The position numbers were made by a program, and so were the translations under genes. From assembly GCA_947311845.1 (NCBI GenBank), contig CAMZMU010000123.1, positions 10,923,417 through 10,987,416 on the forward strand: 64,000 nucleotides of DNA, given 5' to 3'. The DNA comes from Poa pratensis. Its lineage: Eukaryota; Streptophyta; Magnoliopsida; Poales; Poaceae. Positions 34,014 to 45,441 of this stretch are shown here, piece by piece (the first letter of the stretch is position 1; every line of letters starts with the position of its first letter). The notes below the pieces were generated by a model. That model saw only the letters and a program-made list of their open reading frames with translations. It was not told the origin of the DNA and did no database searches.

Positions 34014-35078
34014 TCAGCCTTCATTCAAGCTCGGTATGATCCACGATGCCACCCCGCAACGCTGAGGCATCTCAAGCTCGTTCAGCTGGGGTGAAAGGTC
34101 CTTAGAGATCCGGCTCTCCAGGTTTAAAGAGGATACTCTGTATCTCACCTTGTTGGAACGGTCCACCTCCTTGGTGTCGACCGAGTAGACCGTGTTGCTT
34201 TCAAGATTCCGGAATCCAGACGTCGCCACAGCGAACCCATGGAGAGGATCAACAAACACTGCCCGCTCGCCGATGCTGGTGAGCTCCTGCCAGGCCGGGT
34301 TGGGGTTCCGATGATTCACGCAGAAGAACTTGGAGAAGTCCACGTCGTCACCGAACATGTAGAGCCACTTGGACTTGACGAGGAGGAAGAGCTCGTCGCC
34401 AGCGACAACCACGCGCGCCTCGGTAGGCATCTCGATGGGGGGCGCCGGGATGACGGCCGAGACGGCCCGGGTGATGGAGTCGACGATGGTGGTGCGGCAC
34501 TCGTCCTCCTCGAAGACGAAGAAATCGCCGGCGGCGTAGTTGATGCTGCTCACGTTGCAGCGGTCCATGGCAGGGATCGGGACCCAGGAGTCCGAGGGAG
34601 GGTCGAGGGCGCAGAAAAGAACGCCCTCGCCGCAGGACGCCATGACGCCGTGCGGGGACAGGTCCCAGGAGAGGTCATCGGTCTCCGTGAAGAAGGAGGG
34701 GAGTGGCGGGAGGGGGCGGGCGGCGCCGGTGAAGGGGTGGAGGAGGGACGCGGCGAGCGCGAGACCAGTCCGGTCGATGGCGAGGGTCCAGCCGTGCGGG
34801 GACGCGTAGAGGCGGCGGCGGCGCTGGGCATCCTTGGTGAGGGCGGGCAAACGGAGGTTGGTGTAGAGGCGGTCCTCTCGGGGGCAGAAGAATTGCGGCG
34901 ACGGGGAGGACGTGGAGGACGGGAGGACGAGCCACGGGGGCTGCTGCGGAGGCAAGGCCGCGGCCTCCACCCCGGCGTCGCGCCAGGTGGTGCAGACGGA
35001 GCGGAAGCGGGCGATGTCGGCGAGCTCCGTGAGGCCGCCGGAGACGATCGTGAGGAGATCAGGCGCGATGGCGGCCAT
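34014..35078 (-). CDS. F-box protein with DUF295 (KIB1-4 type beta-propeller) domain
   Basis: This is a single uninterrupted frame of 354 residues, starting MAAIAPDLLTIVSGG. Residues about 5-40 form an F-box-like helix set (LTELADIARFRSVCTTWRD), which would link the protein to SKP1 in an SCF ubiquitin ligase. The rest matches the plant DUF295 pattern: LYASPHGWTLAIDRTGL, LHPFTGAARPLPPLP, then AWQELTSIGERAVFVDPLHG, and a C-terminal CGVASWIIPSL. Plant genomes hold many such single-exon genes, usually with unknown substrates. The upstream ATG context is clean and no in-frame ATG precedes it. It is the only protein-coding host gene in the window with an intact frame. The antisense frame 34239-35105 is a by-product of its GC-rich codons. 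Confidence 0.92.
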   Translation of the reverse strand: MAAIAPDLLTIVSGGLTELADIARFRSVCTTWRDAGVEAAALPPQQPPWLVLPSSTSSPSPQFFCPREDRLYTNLRLPALTKDAQRRRRLYASPHGWTLAIDRTGLALAASLLHPFTGAARPLPPLPSFFTETDDLSWDLSPHGVMASCGEGVLFCALDPPSDSWVPIPAMDRCNVSSINYAAGDFFVFEEDECRTTIVDSITRAVSAVIPAPPIEMPTEARVVVAGDELFLLVKSKWLYMFGDDVDFSKFFCVNHRNPNPAWQELTSIGERAVFVDPLHGFAVATSGFRNLESNTVYSVDTKEVDRSNKVRYRVSSLNLESRISKDLSPQLNELEMPQRCGVASWIIPSLNEG

Positions 35079-35254
35079 GGCGATCGCGATCTGGAATTGG
35101 GCTAGGTTGTGTGGGTTCAGTTACGGGGGATTTGGGAATAAAAGTGAAGACGTGGCGCAACTTGCAACGTCGGCGTGTGAGCTCCGTGGCGGTTGGGAGA
35201 AGTGCCGTGCACCTTTTTCGTGCGTGCCACGTACCCGACAAGATATATCTAAAA

Positions 35255-36040
35255 AATAGTTTTTCTTTGAACGGGATAAGCCCTAGAAGGGCCTGAAAGA
35301 TGCATTAAAGCGGTGTAAATTATGAAGAGCAACCTGGAGGAAAACAAAATTACAACCCAGTCATTAGACTTTGCAAATGGACCCTAAAAGATATAAAATA
35401 ACAATCAAGTCCTTGGTCTTCACCGCTGCACCGTCGAGATCTCCAACAACGGGCGCCGAGAACGCCACCGGGGAAGAACCACTTGGGGGGAAGAAGATCC
35501 TCCGAAAGATGGAGGAAGGATTAGCTCGACAACACGTGTACGAGCGCGGAGTGACCCCTATGGCCATGGGTAGCATCAATGAAACTAGTCCTCTGCTAGG
35601 AAGCTCTGTCGTCGAACGCAGCGTCCAGAGCACAGAGTGCTCCAGACCCCCGAGGCACCATGGCTCTGGCCAAGCTAGAGGACACAGCTCCATCGCTCGC
35701 ATCACCTCGATGCGAAGGGACATAAGGCGTTGCTCCCATATCGACCCAAATCATAGCACAGCCGCCTTTATTGGCGGAAGAAACGCCAGATCTACCCCCT
35801 GGCTGGCACGCCCACCTCGAGGATCCATAAGCATAGAGCATCGACCACCGTCTCATGCCGCGTCCAGGCACGACGGCTCTTCCCTCGACCTTACTGAAGC
35901 ACGCACCTGTAGATCTGATCCCACACCGCGGCTCATCTCAATCATGGTTTGTGGCGCTCTCCGCGAAATTGTAGCCAACACAATGCTTGCGAAGCTTCGA
36001 CTTGTGTGCATTAAGCGACCATCATGAAGGAAACTTGTGT
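35255..36040 (-). mobile_element. LINE-like retroposon 3' part, minus strand
   Basis: On the minus strand the segment ends TTCAGGCCCTTCTAGGGC then TTATCCCGTTCAAAGAAAAA, a tail type I associate with grass LINE-derived retroposons. The interior opens short frames without domains. The start lies about 175 bp upstream of the F-box gene start. Limits are approximate and no target duplication was identified. Confidence 0.55.
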
Positions 36041-36817
36041 CGGGTAGACCATCTTCACATCACCCAACGGGTGGTACAGAACTAATGATGGTGTTGATTG
36101 GGGCGGGGAGGAGGCGACTCTGGTAAAGAAAGGCGTGGCTGCAACATCTCCTCAGATATCGGTGACTGCCACTACGCCCGAGGATGCGATGAGTTGTCCA
36201 GCTCCGTCGCTTGGCGACGACAGTGGAGAGCTCAGACTTAGAGGCACGATTTGGGGCGATTTGAAATGTTGGAGGACATGGAGATGATTAGAACGATGGA
36301 TCATGTGCCACAACCTGAAAAAGTGTAGGGTGTAATGTGCTTGTGCATGTGTCACGGCCAGAGAGTGATGGTCCATGTTTGATCTTGTACGCTTAAAAAG
36401 ACCCACCTAGGTGTAGTGTATAATGTGCACAATCAAGTTAGGAGCGAGTGAATCGGCCTAGTTCAGCCAATCGTTCATGTGAGCTCTAACCCGGTCCTCC
36501 TGGGCAAGTGCGGCGTACGGTTTCAAAAGCGATGATTGCATGTCTTATGTATCATGATGTTTGCCGGCCTACCATGGAAACTTGCGACGCTTTGCCCTAC
36601 CTCCAAGGGTACACATGTACATGTTCGCATAGACGCCTAGGACTCACCCAGAGAGAATAACATGTAGCTGAACTTGTTGTCGCTGGTCACATTGGTTTGT
36701 TGTAACTTCCCAAGAACCTTGTAGTGTGTATTTAATCTAAAGATACTTCCTCCATCCAAAAATGTAAGGAGTGCAGGATTTTTCATCATTTTTAATTCAC
36801 GTCTTTGACCATTAATA

Positions 36818-36874
36818 ACATCAAAGTTTATGAATCACATCAAAGTTTATGAATCACATCAAAGTTTATGAATC
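36818..36874. repeat. Triplicated 19-bp repeat
   Basis: ACATCAAAGTTTATGAATC is present three times head to tail without any mismatch. Confidence 0.97.
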
Positions 36875-37129
36875 GAGCTTCTTTAAAGTGCATTTTTGCA
36901 TTTTGTCTTGTGGTATACTTTTTTGTATGTAATTATATTATTTTTAGGATATATTATAAGTGAAAATCATAACTAAAGTTGTGCCTTATTGACCGAAAAA
37001 TACTAATGCTTGAGAAAACTTAAAGGGGGTAACATATAATTCAGAATGATTACTATATACTTTAACAATTTGGGCTCTTCTCTTCTCGGGACTCTAGGTT
37101 GTTGGCCTTTTTACCCGGCTTATGAGCCG

Positions 37130-37730
37130 GCCCTGGCACTAGCCCGACCAACTGCATCCACAATTGCACCCATGGCATGCATCATGCTATCAGGACTGGC
37201 GGTTGCACCTACATGGCTCAGCGAAACATCAACAACAGCAATTCCGACATTAGTTAACGGCACATCCTCAGCATGGTCAGTTTGTGTGATGAAAATCACT
37301 AATAATTGAACTCGCTTTCACCTGACATAGCTGCGGTCCGAACAAACACACTTGGCACATGTTTGACGGGGTTCTCTATTCTTCACCATCGGCCACCGTG
37401 ACTTTTGCATCTGTGCATTCACTCATGTGGGATGGCTCGGTGTGCGACGCTTCTTTAGAAGCATGGATTCTCCAAAAGCAACACACCTGCACCCATAGCA
37501 CTAGCCTTACCAAGCGCATCCACAGTTGCACCGACACGACAGTGGGCATTAGGTTACCAGGAACAACGGTTGCACCTACACCGATCAACGGAACATCAGC
37601 AACAACAATTCTAAACATCAGCTAACGCAACATCGGGAACAACAGTTGCACCTCCACCCCTCAATGAAACACCAGCTAATTGTTGCTCCTCAGCACGGTC
37701 AGATGTGTGACAAAAATCATTTTTTTTTGC
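37130..37730. repeat. Diverged direct duplication
   Basis: Two blocks (about 37150-37300 and 37495-37720) share the order GCATCCACA(A/G)TTGCACC, GTTGCACCTACA, GAAACATCA/GGAACATCA, TCAGCA(T/C)GGTCAG and TGTG(T/A)GA. They contain no coding frame I can name. Confidence 0.6.
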
Positions 37731-38032
37731 CAAAGAAAAAACATTTGGGCCGATTGTACCTTTACTTTCTTAGTGTACGGAAGCCATACAAATGGGTCCC
37801 CAGAACGATCACGGTCAATATGCCTAAACAATATCGGCCTTAACATTCTTGGTCCTAACAGAGCAACCCCAGATAGAGGCCCACGAAATCGGGTCATCCT
37901 AAACTACTTGAGTGGGCCTTGCTAAAGAGCTCACATCCTAAAACATCTCATCGCATGAAAAAAATTCCATTGAATCCGCTGAAAAGCAAATAGACCGTGA
38001 ATTTACTAGAAAAAAAAGAATACTATCTACTA

Positions 38033-38511
38033 CTCACTCAATTCCTAAATGTAAGCCTTTCTAGTCTTCCTGCACACATGTATCTAGATATGTTTTATAA
38101 AGGTTCACATGAATCTTGCACTAAAACATATCTAGATATATGTGTTTAGAAAAACTAGTTAGCGTGTACGTGGAACGCACGTAGTATTTAACATGTCATT
38201 TTGACAAACCAATCCAATGAATTTTGCACATTAGAAGATTACGATATAAAATGAAAGGGTTTGTCGCTAATTTAGTACAACACTTTTCAGGAAGTAACAT
38301 GAGCAAGTATGAGGTAAGGGGGCCATGTTAAGTTCGCCAACTTTCGGCTACTTGTTTCGTGCAAAAATCATTGGGAAAAAATTATGTCACTGTTCAGGTA
38401 TACCCTTCTCCCGCAGAATGGTTTCCATGTGTCTACGAAAAAAGTAGCTACAGTCTTGGTATATGTGTTTAGAAAAATGATAGAAATACTTACATTAAGG
38501 AACGGAGGGAG
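38033..38511. mobile_element. Stowaway MITE interrupted by a 305-bp insert
   Basis: The left end CTCACTCAATTCCTAAATGT and right end (reversed) CTCCCTCCGTTCCTTAATGT have TA on both sides (38031-38032 and 38512-38513). The element is split by 38155-38459. The segment TATATGTGTTTAGAAAAA (18 bp) is present on both sides of the insert, at 38137-38154 and 38460-38477. Confidence 0.8.
38155..38459. mobile_element. 305-bp insert with 18-bp flanking duplication, unknown type
   Basis: The insert begins CTAGTTAGCGTGTACGTGG and ends CAGTCTTGG. There is no poly(A) tail and no obvious inverted repeat. Its first bases (with the preceding A) match, in reverse complement, the sequence ending at 43188 (ACTAGTTAGC..TG.ACGTG.AACGCACGT), so it may be the 3' end of a Helitron-like element in minus orientation. 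The 18-bp duplication does not fit that class. Confidence 0.55.
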
Positions 38512-38606
38512 TAGAAGACTAGGACCCATTCAGACGGATCAGCGTCACAAAGATGGCCATAAATCACGATAGGGAATTGGGCACCTTTTTTCTTAATCTA
38601 TACTTA

Positions 38607-39724
38607 CTCCCTCCGTTTTTGTATATAAGGCCACTATCAAATATACAATTTTGCTTCAATATAAGGCCACAAACACGAATCGAGGTAAAAGTAATTACAT
38701 TCTCCCCGTACGATGCTACTCCAGATGGATATTAATTAACCCGGCCCAACTAAACTTGCATCTCCTATACTAGTTCTGCTGAATAAAGGAGGTCGGTCCT
38801 AGGATTTCAACTCAGTGTCAAGATGACGATCTGCCGGTTCCCTGTCTTCATTGATCAAGCTGAAGTGACGTGTTCCGGAAGGCTCCGCCGGCGAGCTCCA
38901 CTTGGCACTTCATGCCTGGAGATTGCTGGATCGGGTGGGATTCGATCGTGCGCACCCATGTTTTTCTCTGACCGTTTGGTTTCAGAGGGAGCGCTCGAAG
39001 CTCTGCAGGCTGTTAATGTCATGGAGCATGTTCTCGTTCCATGGTGCTGGCGGAGAAGGTTATGGAGACCGAGATCTGAGGACTAACGATGGTGGTGCGA
39101 CTATTTGTGGCGAGGAGGAATTGGCTTGTTGATTGATGACTTGGGGCAGCGACATGCATGTGGGGGCGACTGCACAGGAGAAGTTCAAAGTCTTATCTTT
39201 CAGGATGGAAATCCAAGGTCTGACCTTAATTGGTTGTGCCTGACAATGGCCTTGTTGAAGACATTGTTTTGAAAGAGAAGATTTTCTTCAGGGTGAAAAC
39301 CTAAGAGAAGCTGGACTTCTGGTGTTTGTCTTGGTGGTGTTAGTGCTGTTGTCTCAAGGAGTAGATCGATGCAGCGGGACCTTTGTTTTTTGTAATTCTT
39401 CTCTCTTTTTTTGGCTGTGTGCATCCGTAAGGCTGTTAGAGCACTACGTTGTTGCAGAGGCCGGGTGTATTTGGTACTTTCTTGATATCAATAAATTCCC
39501 TTTATCTAAAAAAACTAAACTTGCATGCATCCATGCATGCTGTAACTCCTTTCTCTCTCGTCCAACCAGCTACTACTTTCTCTCTCCACGCGTATTGATT
39601 ATCCCAGCGAACGAGCCTAAATAAGCTGGCTTTGCAACGGCTTAACTGTGCATTAATCAGTTGAATTTTTTACCTTGGTATCTGAAATATAAGTTTGTGG
39701 CCTTGTATACAAAAACGGAGGGAG
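38607..39724. mobile_element. Long Stowaway MITE, split by a LINE
   Basis: The left end CTCCCTCCGTTTTTGTATAT and right end (reversed) CTCCCTCCGTTTTTGTATAC each have TA outside (38605-38606 and 39725-39726). The inner words TATAAGGCCAC and GTGGCCTTGTATA pair. Without the LINE (38762-39512) and one target copy the element is about 353 bp. Confidence 0.88.
38762..39512 (+). mobile_element. 5'-truncated LINE-like retroposon nested in the MITE
   Basis: The unit ends TCAATAAATTCCCTTTATC followed by an A run, a grass LINE 3' end. It is flanked by the 14-bp duplication AACTAAACTTGCAT at 38748-38761 and 39513-39526. Frames inside (38823-39086) have no domain. Confidence 0.9.
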
Positions 39725-39984
39725 TATTATTAAACAAGAGAACTTGATCTTTCCTACAACCACCCCGCCCAGTGTACACAGTCCAATATGTACCCTGGAC
39801 TATCCCGCTTAACAAGATCTAATGGTCTAGATTGATCTAACGGATGCTCTGGGTGCACTTAGCAATTACCCTGAGCGGACCGTGGCCGAGCGGACGAAAA
39901 TTTCCACGGCCGAAGCATAAACTATCTCCCACGTTCTATCGCCCCCATCCTTTCGCCGGCCTGCCTTGACGAGCGTACGCAGGG

Positions 39985-40335
39985 TGCTGGTCACGATGTG
40001 CTCGGCGGGACGCTCCGCCAGCGCCTGCGTGTCGCCATGGCGTCGGATTTTCGTCGCCGTCGGCGCGCAGGAACTAGATGCGTAGGGTGCCGGTCACAAT
40101 GCGCTCGGCGTGCGCTCCACCGCCGCCTGCGGTCGCCATGGCGTCGGATTTTTGTCGCCATCGGCGAGCGGGGAGCCGGGGACGAGATGCGGATGCACCT
40201 CCACGAGCTTCTCCGACCGCGAGCGGTAGTCCTTCCATGGCGTCGGATTTCCGTCGCCGTCATCGCCGGCGGGTAGCCGGGGACGAGTTGCAGATGCATC
40301 TCCACGAGCTACTCCGCCCGCGAGCGGAAGTCCTT
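39985..40335. repeat. Three-fold GC-rich repeat
   Basis: ATGGCGTCGGATTT(T/C)(C/T)GTCGCC recurs at about 40037, 40138 and 40239. The last two copies are followed by GTAGCCGGGGACGAG-like sequence and CTCCACGAGCT. It opens unrelated arginine-rich frames, which I do not call. Confidence 0.8.
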
Positions 40336-40353
40336 GGACTCCGGCTGGACAAA

Positions 40354-40790
40354 CTGCCTGGAGCCCGATTGCTTGGCCACTCCATTACTTCCCTGCAATT
40401 TGACAACGGCCAGACGCAATTTCTTCAGATTCGCACAACTTTTCCTGTCGTTAATCAATGGACCTGCAATCAAAAGCTGGCCTCATTAGTCGATTGATCG
40501 ATTTGGTGATCCTGTACGATGCTACCTAGATGGCTAATTGATCTGTGCGGCAAGCTTGATGTGTTGGAACATCCATCAGCTGAACTTGTTAGATTACCTA
40601 ACTTGTTAGATTGCCTTTTTGTAGGCGCAGCCAGCCGGCAACCAATTTCGGCAGCCGGCCGGCAAACTGCCCGGAACCCGATTGCTTGGCCACTCTACTA
40701 CTTCCCTGCAATTTGACCTCGGCCAGACGCAATTTTTTCAGGTTCGCACAACTTTTCCTGTCGTTAATCAATGGACCTGCAATCACGCTG
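40354..40790. repeat. Direct duplication of about 120 bp
   Basis: Block 40349-40473 and block 40660-40785 share CCCGATTGCTTGGCCACTC and GTCGTTAATCAATGGACCTG with few differences. Confidence 0.9.
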
Positions 40791-43159
40791 GTTTTTCATG
40801 AGCACCTCCTGCCCTTATCAAGTTATCTTTGTTTCCTTGGCATGAATCAATTACGGAGTATAAAATTGTCTGATGATGTCCTATACATGTTAATATTAGT
40901 TTGTAAACATTCAGTTGCCGAAGAAATAATGGGATTTAGTTATATCTATATTCTCATATTGATTCTTCATGCTATAAATCCATAGAAGAAACAAAGAAGA
41001 TTGATTAAATACCAAAATATAAGCAGGTTTCCCAAATCATGTTACAACAAAATTTCACCTATGGTGTCCTCTCTAAGCAAGCCTGACATTTTGTAAGAAT
41101 AAACAATAAATTTGAAGCAGAAAATCGAGGATAGATTATGGGAAAGATTTTTCTCGGAAATATACATGAAGCCAATGGGAGCAGTGCAATTTCAGCCACA
41201 ACATTACTTATATAACCTTTATGCCTTCAGGAAAATAATGTTCGTGAAGAGAACACCTTAAATTAGTTAAGAGATACATGTTTAATCAAGTGCTCTGAAA
41301 GCTACACTAACCTGAAGAATATGACCACATTGAGGTATTGTGAAAATGTTAAAATACTTGAGTATATCTTTTTCTACACATGGATAAGTGGTTCTCAGTG
41401 GATTTTCTTTGACTTTTATCAGTACTGTCGTGAGGACTGTGGTGGCCAAGGTTTGAAGACTGAGTTTTCATAGCTGAATCTGATGTCCAATCTACATTTG
41501 AGGGTGACAACAACGTCCTACTACAGCAGGTTATTTTACTTTTTGTTCATCTTTCATGCATGTGTTCCAAAAGGTCTCCAAGCTTGGCTTCATTGTACAT
41601 AATTTATTCTTGTTGATGCAGGAGCCCTGCATGCTGAATTTTAAGCAACATAACGTATCTCTGTATATGAATATTGGCTTTGTTTTTGGAGGATGAGTAG
41701 AATGTTCCTGCTGGGTATAACACTCTTGGTGTTATTCTGGCGCCGCCAGACAGAGAAGCCAAAAGGAGGAACCGCGAGTAGCTCCATCTTTTCGCAGCGA
41801 CGATGGCCTTCCTCTAACAAGTTCGGTGTCTCAACCATCACACACGCTGGGCAAAGAAAGTTTGAGCCCGAGAAACCGTTTTGCTTGGTGAAGGGAATTC
41901 GTTGGCTATTGATTTTGAGTTGAATACTGCTTCGTTGCACTATATTATGTCCATCAGTCATCCTACATTATTAATCCTTGCTTGCATGCTTGCAGGAATC
42001 CCATGAGATACCCAACTGATGGTGTCAACACAGGACGATGCGGCAAGGCTACACAAGGGAGTGGAGCAAAAGGGCCTGGTTTCGGCAAACACACACATCA
42101 AAGCTATTGCGATATTCTTGCACCTGCAATGTGTGATAGTGCTCTTTTAAATTGCTCCCACAGATGAGCAGATGGCCTTAATAAGTAAGTAGTACCTTCA
42201 TAAAAGTTAGTTCATTTTTAATCTTTTTTTCATATGGTAATTCACTTATTTAAAAGGGCTTAGAAATTTTCAGAAGTAAGATATCTATCCCAAATGGCAT
42301 CCCAGTTTAGTTCTGATCGCAAGTCAATGGTCTCTTGGTTTAACTCTAGGAGCTAGAGTGAAAAATAGAGCAATATCCTCCTTGACACTAAATCAAGAAT
42401 TATCATGTGAATTCACCACAATTTTGTTAGTGATGATCATCTTTGGGAGAAAATGATTGTCGAGGAGGTGAACGAAATGACGCTTCAGTTGTTCAGTTGT
42501 GCCTCTGCTCGCACTAAATCATGTAATGGATAGATCAGTCAAAGGAGCAATGCTGGTCGCTGGAGCCTGCAGTACAAAAAAAACTTCCAAAGGCATTCGA
42601 TGATGTAGATTAAAGAGTAAGACAATGATTGTATATACTTGCTCTTTGGACACTGTAATACTTGATAGTATCCATGTTGAAATTCATTCATGGGATGTTC
42701 TAATGTCTATGTTTTCATGTCGAAGTAATATACAGTCTTGCAAACTACAAATGGGTTACCAAATATTCGATCATCTAATTTGCTAGCAATGAAATGTAAA
42801 GTTTTCAATACTCACTTGCCTATACCAATTGGTGGGGATCTTGTTTACCCGATAGATGAGAGGCGCCCTTTTTATTGGCACAATAAGAGAGAAACTTCAT
42901 GTGGTCGTCAGCATGCTCAATCGCTAAAAATAGCTTAGTTTGAGGATAAGCAGATTCAATCAGGATTAGAAGGCGGTTTTACATGGATATTTAAATTGTA
43001 AGCTTCGCGTGTTCACATTTTAGATTAGTCAAAACATGCATTATCACGTCGATGAGTGAGGAAAGGCTTACATTATTTACGATGATGCATAAAGTAGGGG
43101 TGATCAGTGTCACTGTTAAATGTATTTCATTATTGTTATTTTCTATTTTTATTTTATAG

Positions 43160-43187
43160 ACGTGCGTTGCACGTGCAAGCTAACTAG
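43160..43187 (+). other. Helitron-like 3' terminus
   Basis: A hairpin (ACGTGC, loop GTT, GCACGT at 43160-43174) is followed by CTAG at 43184-43187 and then T, the usual 3' end arrangement of a Helitron. The 5' end is unknown. Confidence 0.65.
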
Positions 43188-43188
43188 T

Positions 43189-44177
43189 CAATGAAACAAG
43201 CAAAAGTTCGTTATTTGAACGGATCACGATAGCAAGTCCCCACTCCAAAAAAAATAAAGGAACTCACGAGATGTTGAAATGAGCACACGAGATGCTATCG
43301 TCGTTTGCCTGGTTATTTGTAGGGTAGAGGATGCTGAAGGTTTGGAGAAAACCGTCGCCGCTGGTTATTAAAATTGAAGCCGTTCACTGGCTGAAAGTTC
43401 AGCCCTTATCCGGACGAAAGTAACAGCTTTGGATCGTTGCGTTACGATAACGATGTTATTGTTTTTTTATCGGAGGAAAAAGGCAGAGGCGACAAGAGAA
43501 AAGTGACGGAAAGAACAGTGGAGAAGATAAGAATAGATACTTCCCCTGATAACTGATAAGCTTTAGAAGGAGGACTGACCAACCACGCTGGACTACTGAA
43601 GCTTGAGGAGTCGGTCTGTGTTTTGCTTCTTTTGGGCTTCCATATTCCTTCGCGGTTGCAGAATGGAAATTGATAGCAAAAAAAATCATGTGATGCTCTA
43701 TTCAGACTTTAGGTTATAACAGAACTCTGTCATCAAACAATGGACAGGCTTGCTTGCTTCTACTCTACAACAGTTGGAAACGTTCCAGAAATTCAGAATG
43801 CTACCATGCCACACTTTGACAAGCAATGCAATGTAAAGAGTTTAACACAAACCATAAAGACACAACAACGCACAAGCAACAACCTTGTACGCTGACACAA
43901 GTAACTAAACACTGAAAATTATGTCCTTTCATCGAATCCATCATGCACTGCAGCTGGAACATCTAGGACATATGGGAAGACATGAAAATCTTTAATCTGT
44001 GTCTTCATGCCATCCAAGTAAAACACGAATCCTGTACTACAATCTGAAGAGAGGTGCCACCGAATCCACTGCCCAGATCAACAGATAGCTGAGCCAGGCA
44101 AGAGCCCCTCTGATCCAATGCACCGACCAAAATAATCCTCGGCGCATTGGCGTAGCGACCCACGAGAGACCCAGAAA
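43189..44177. other. 3' side of the transporter gene
   Basis: No further gene is seen. The segment next to 44177 is probably the 3' UTR of the minus-strand transporter gene. The frame 43456-43689 (-) has no motif. Confidence 0.5.
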
Positions 44178-45441
44178 TCAGGCGCTGGATGAGTGGAAGA
44201 TTTGCACCAGCGACGAGTAGGTGCCGAAGACGGCGATCACGAGGCCGAGTACGACCAAGACGACGTCACTGAGAACCCCGTGCCACCCCATCTCGCCGCC
44301 GAACACCTTGAGGTGGAAGGTAGCCGGCAGCACGAACCCGAGCAGCACACAGACGCTGCTTCCAACGAGGGCGAGGAAGTCGGTGAAATTGGGCACAAGC
44401 ATGGCTGCGAGCCCGACGGTGACCACGAGCACCCACCGCAGCCACCAGCAGTACCGCTTGCCGCGGAGCAGGCGCTCGGCGACCTCGTACACCGGGTTCA
44501 TCATCACCGGCATGGTGAAGAACAGGTTGATGCACAGCCCCAGCTGCACAGCGGCCGACAGCCACCCGCTGCCGAGGTTGGTGGTGATGATGTCGCGCGT
44601 GGCATCGCCGAACGCGACATAGCCCATGACACCGAACAGCCCGTACATGACGGCGATGAACGTCATGGACAGCCCGAGCGTGGCGCCGAACTTCTTTTGT
44701 CCGCGGCCTCGGCTTCGAGCGGCAGGACCATACAGACTCCCTCAAAGGCGTACACGGACACCCCGACCCCGTAGAGGAGCGCGGCAGGCGCGCCGAACGC
44801 GGCCACGGGGGATGCGTGGCGAGCCAGACGGACACGTCCTGCCCCACGACAACCCCCATGGCGCCGAGGTCGACGACGTCGGCGAAGATGCTGAGCGGCG
44901 CCAGGAGCGTGAGCGTCTTGATGGAGTTGAGCCCGAGCTGGAACGGCAGCATGACGTAGATGAAGAGCGCCTTCGGGGACAGGAAGACGTTCTTGGAGGG
45001 GGCGAAGATGGGGTAGAGGTGCGCCATGGTGTTCGAGATGAAGATGAGGTATCCGACGCAGAAGCTGGCCTGGCTGAGCACCAGCATGGTGTCTACGGCG
45101 AGGCGGCCGGGCCCGCCGAAGACGGCGTCCCCCAGATCTCCAAACGAGGTCAGCTTCTTCGGGTGCTCGTCCGCGAGGCGGCGGCGGCAGGCCACCAGCA
45201 GCATCATGCAGTAGAAGGTGAGCAAGGCGACGGAGAGGAGCAGGATCGACCCCGCCGCCCACCCGGTGCGCGAGAACGTGTAGGGCAGGCCCAGCACGCC
45301 GGCGCCGACCACCGCGATGAAGACGTTCGCGAAGGTCTTGGGCTGCGACGACAGGTGCCCCCCTTCAGCGCTGTGGTGCGGCAGAAGCGGCGCGGGATCC
45401 AGCCGCGACGACGACGAGCTCGCCTCGTTCCCCAATCCCAT
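44178..45441 (-). CDS. AVT3-type vacuolar amino-acid transporter (AAAP family), frame interrupted
   Basis: A single-exon gene starts MGLGNEASSSSSRLDPAPLL. With two missing bases restored in number the frame gives 421 codons, the normal length for this family. The Aa_trans pattern is clear: KTFANVFIAVVGAGVLGLPY at the first membrane helix, then LLSVALLTFYCMMLLV, FGDLGDAVFGGPGRLAVD, SQASFCVGYLIFISNTMAHL, VGVSVYAFEGVCMVLPLEAE, MYGLFGVMGYVAFGDATRD and a last helix VVLVVLGLVIAVFGTYS. I expect about ten membrane segments and proton-coupled export of amino acids from the vacuole, by analogy with Arabidopsis AVT3. One base is missing in a run at 44807-44811 and another at 44695-44698, both in homopolymers, so assembly error is as likely as decay. 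The antisense frames at 44193-45465 are shadows. Confidence 0.9.

Larger units (their letters stand above)
36041..38032. other. Repeat-derived spacer
   Basis: No gene is recognised. A Stowaway-like end TACTTCCTCCATCCAAAAAT at about 36746 has no matching second end. A 19-bp direct triplet and a diverged duplication are listed separately. Confidence 0.4.
39727..43159. other. Mosaic repeat region, possibly the body of a Helitron-like element
   Basis: No gene is recognised. Short frames (41641-41961 -, 42738-42938 +) lack motifs. The right border is a Helitron-like end (43160-43187); the matching 5' TC end was not found, so I do not draw an element. Internal duplications are listed separately. 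Confidence 0.45.

Noticed and set aside
34239..35105. 288-residue plus-strand frame
   Set aside because: It is antisense to the F-box gene; a by-product of GC-rich codons with no recognisable domain.
36746..37030. Possible MITE starting TACTTCCTCCATCC
   Set aside because: No matching inverted end was found, so no element can be drawn.
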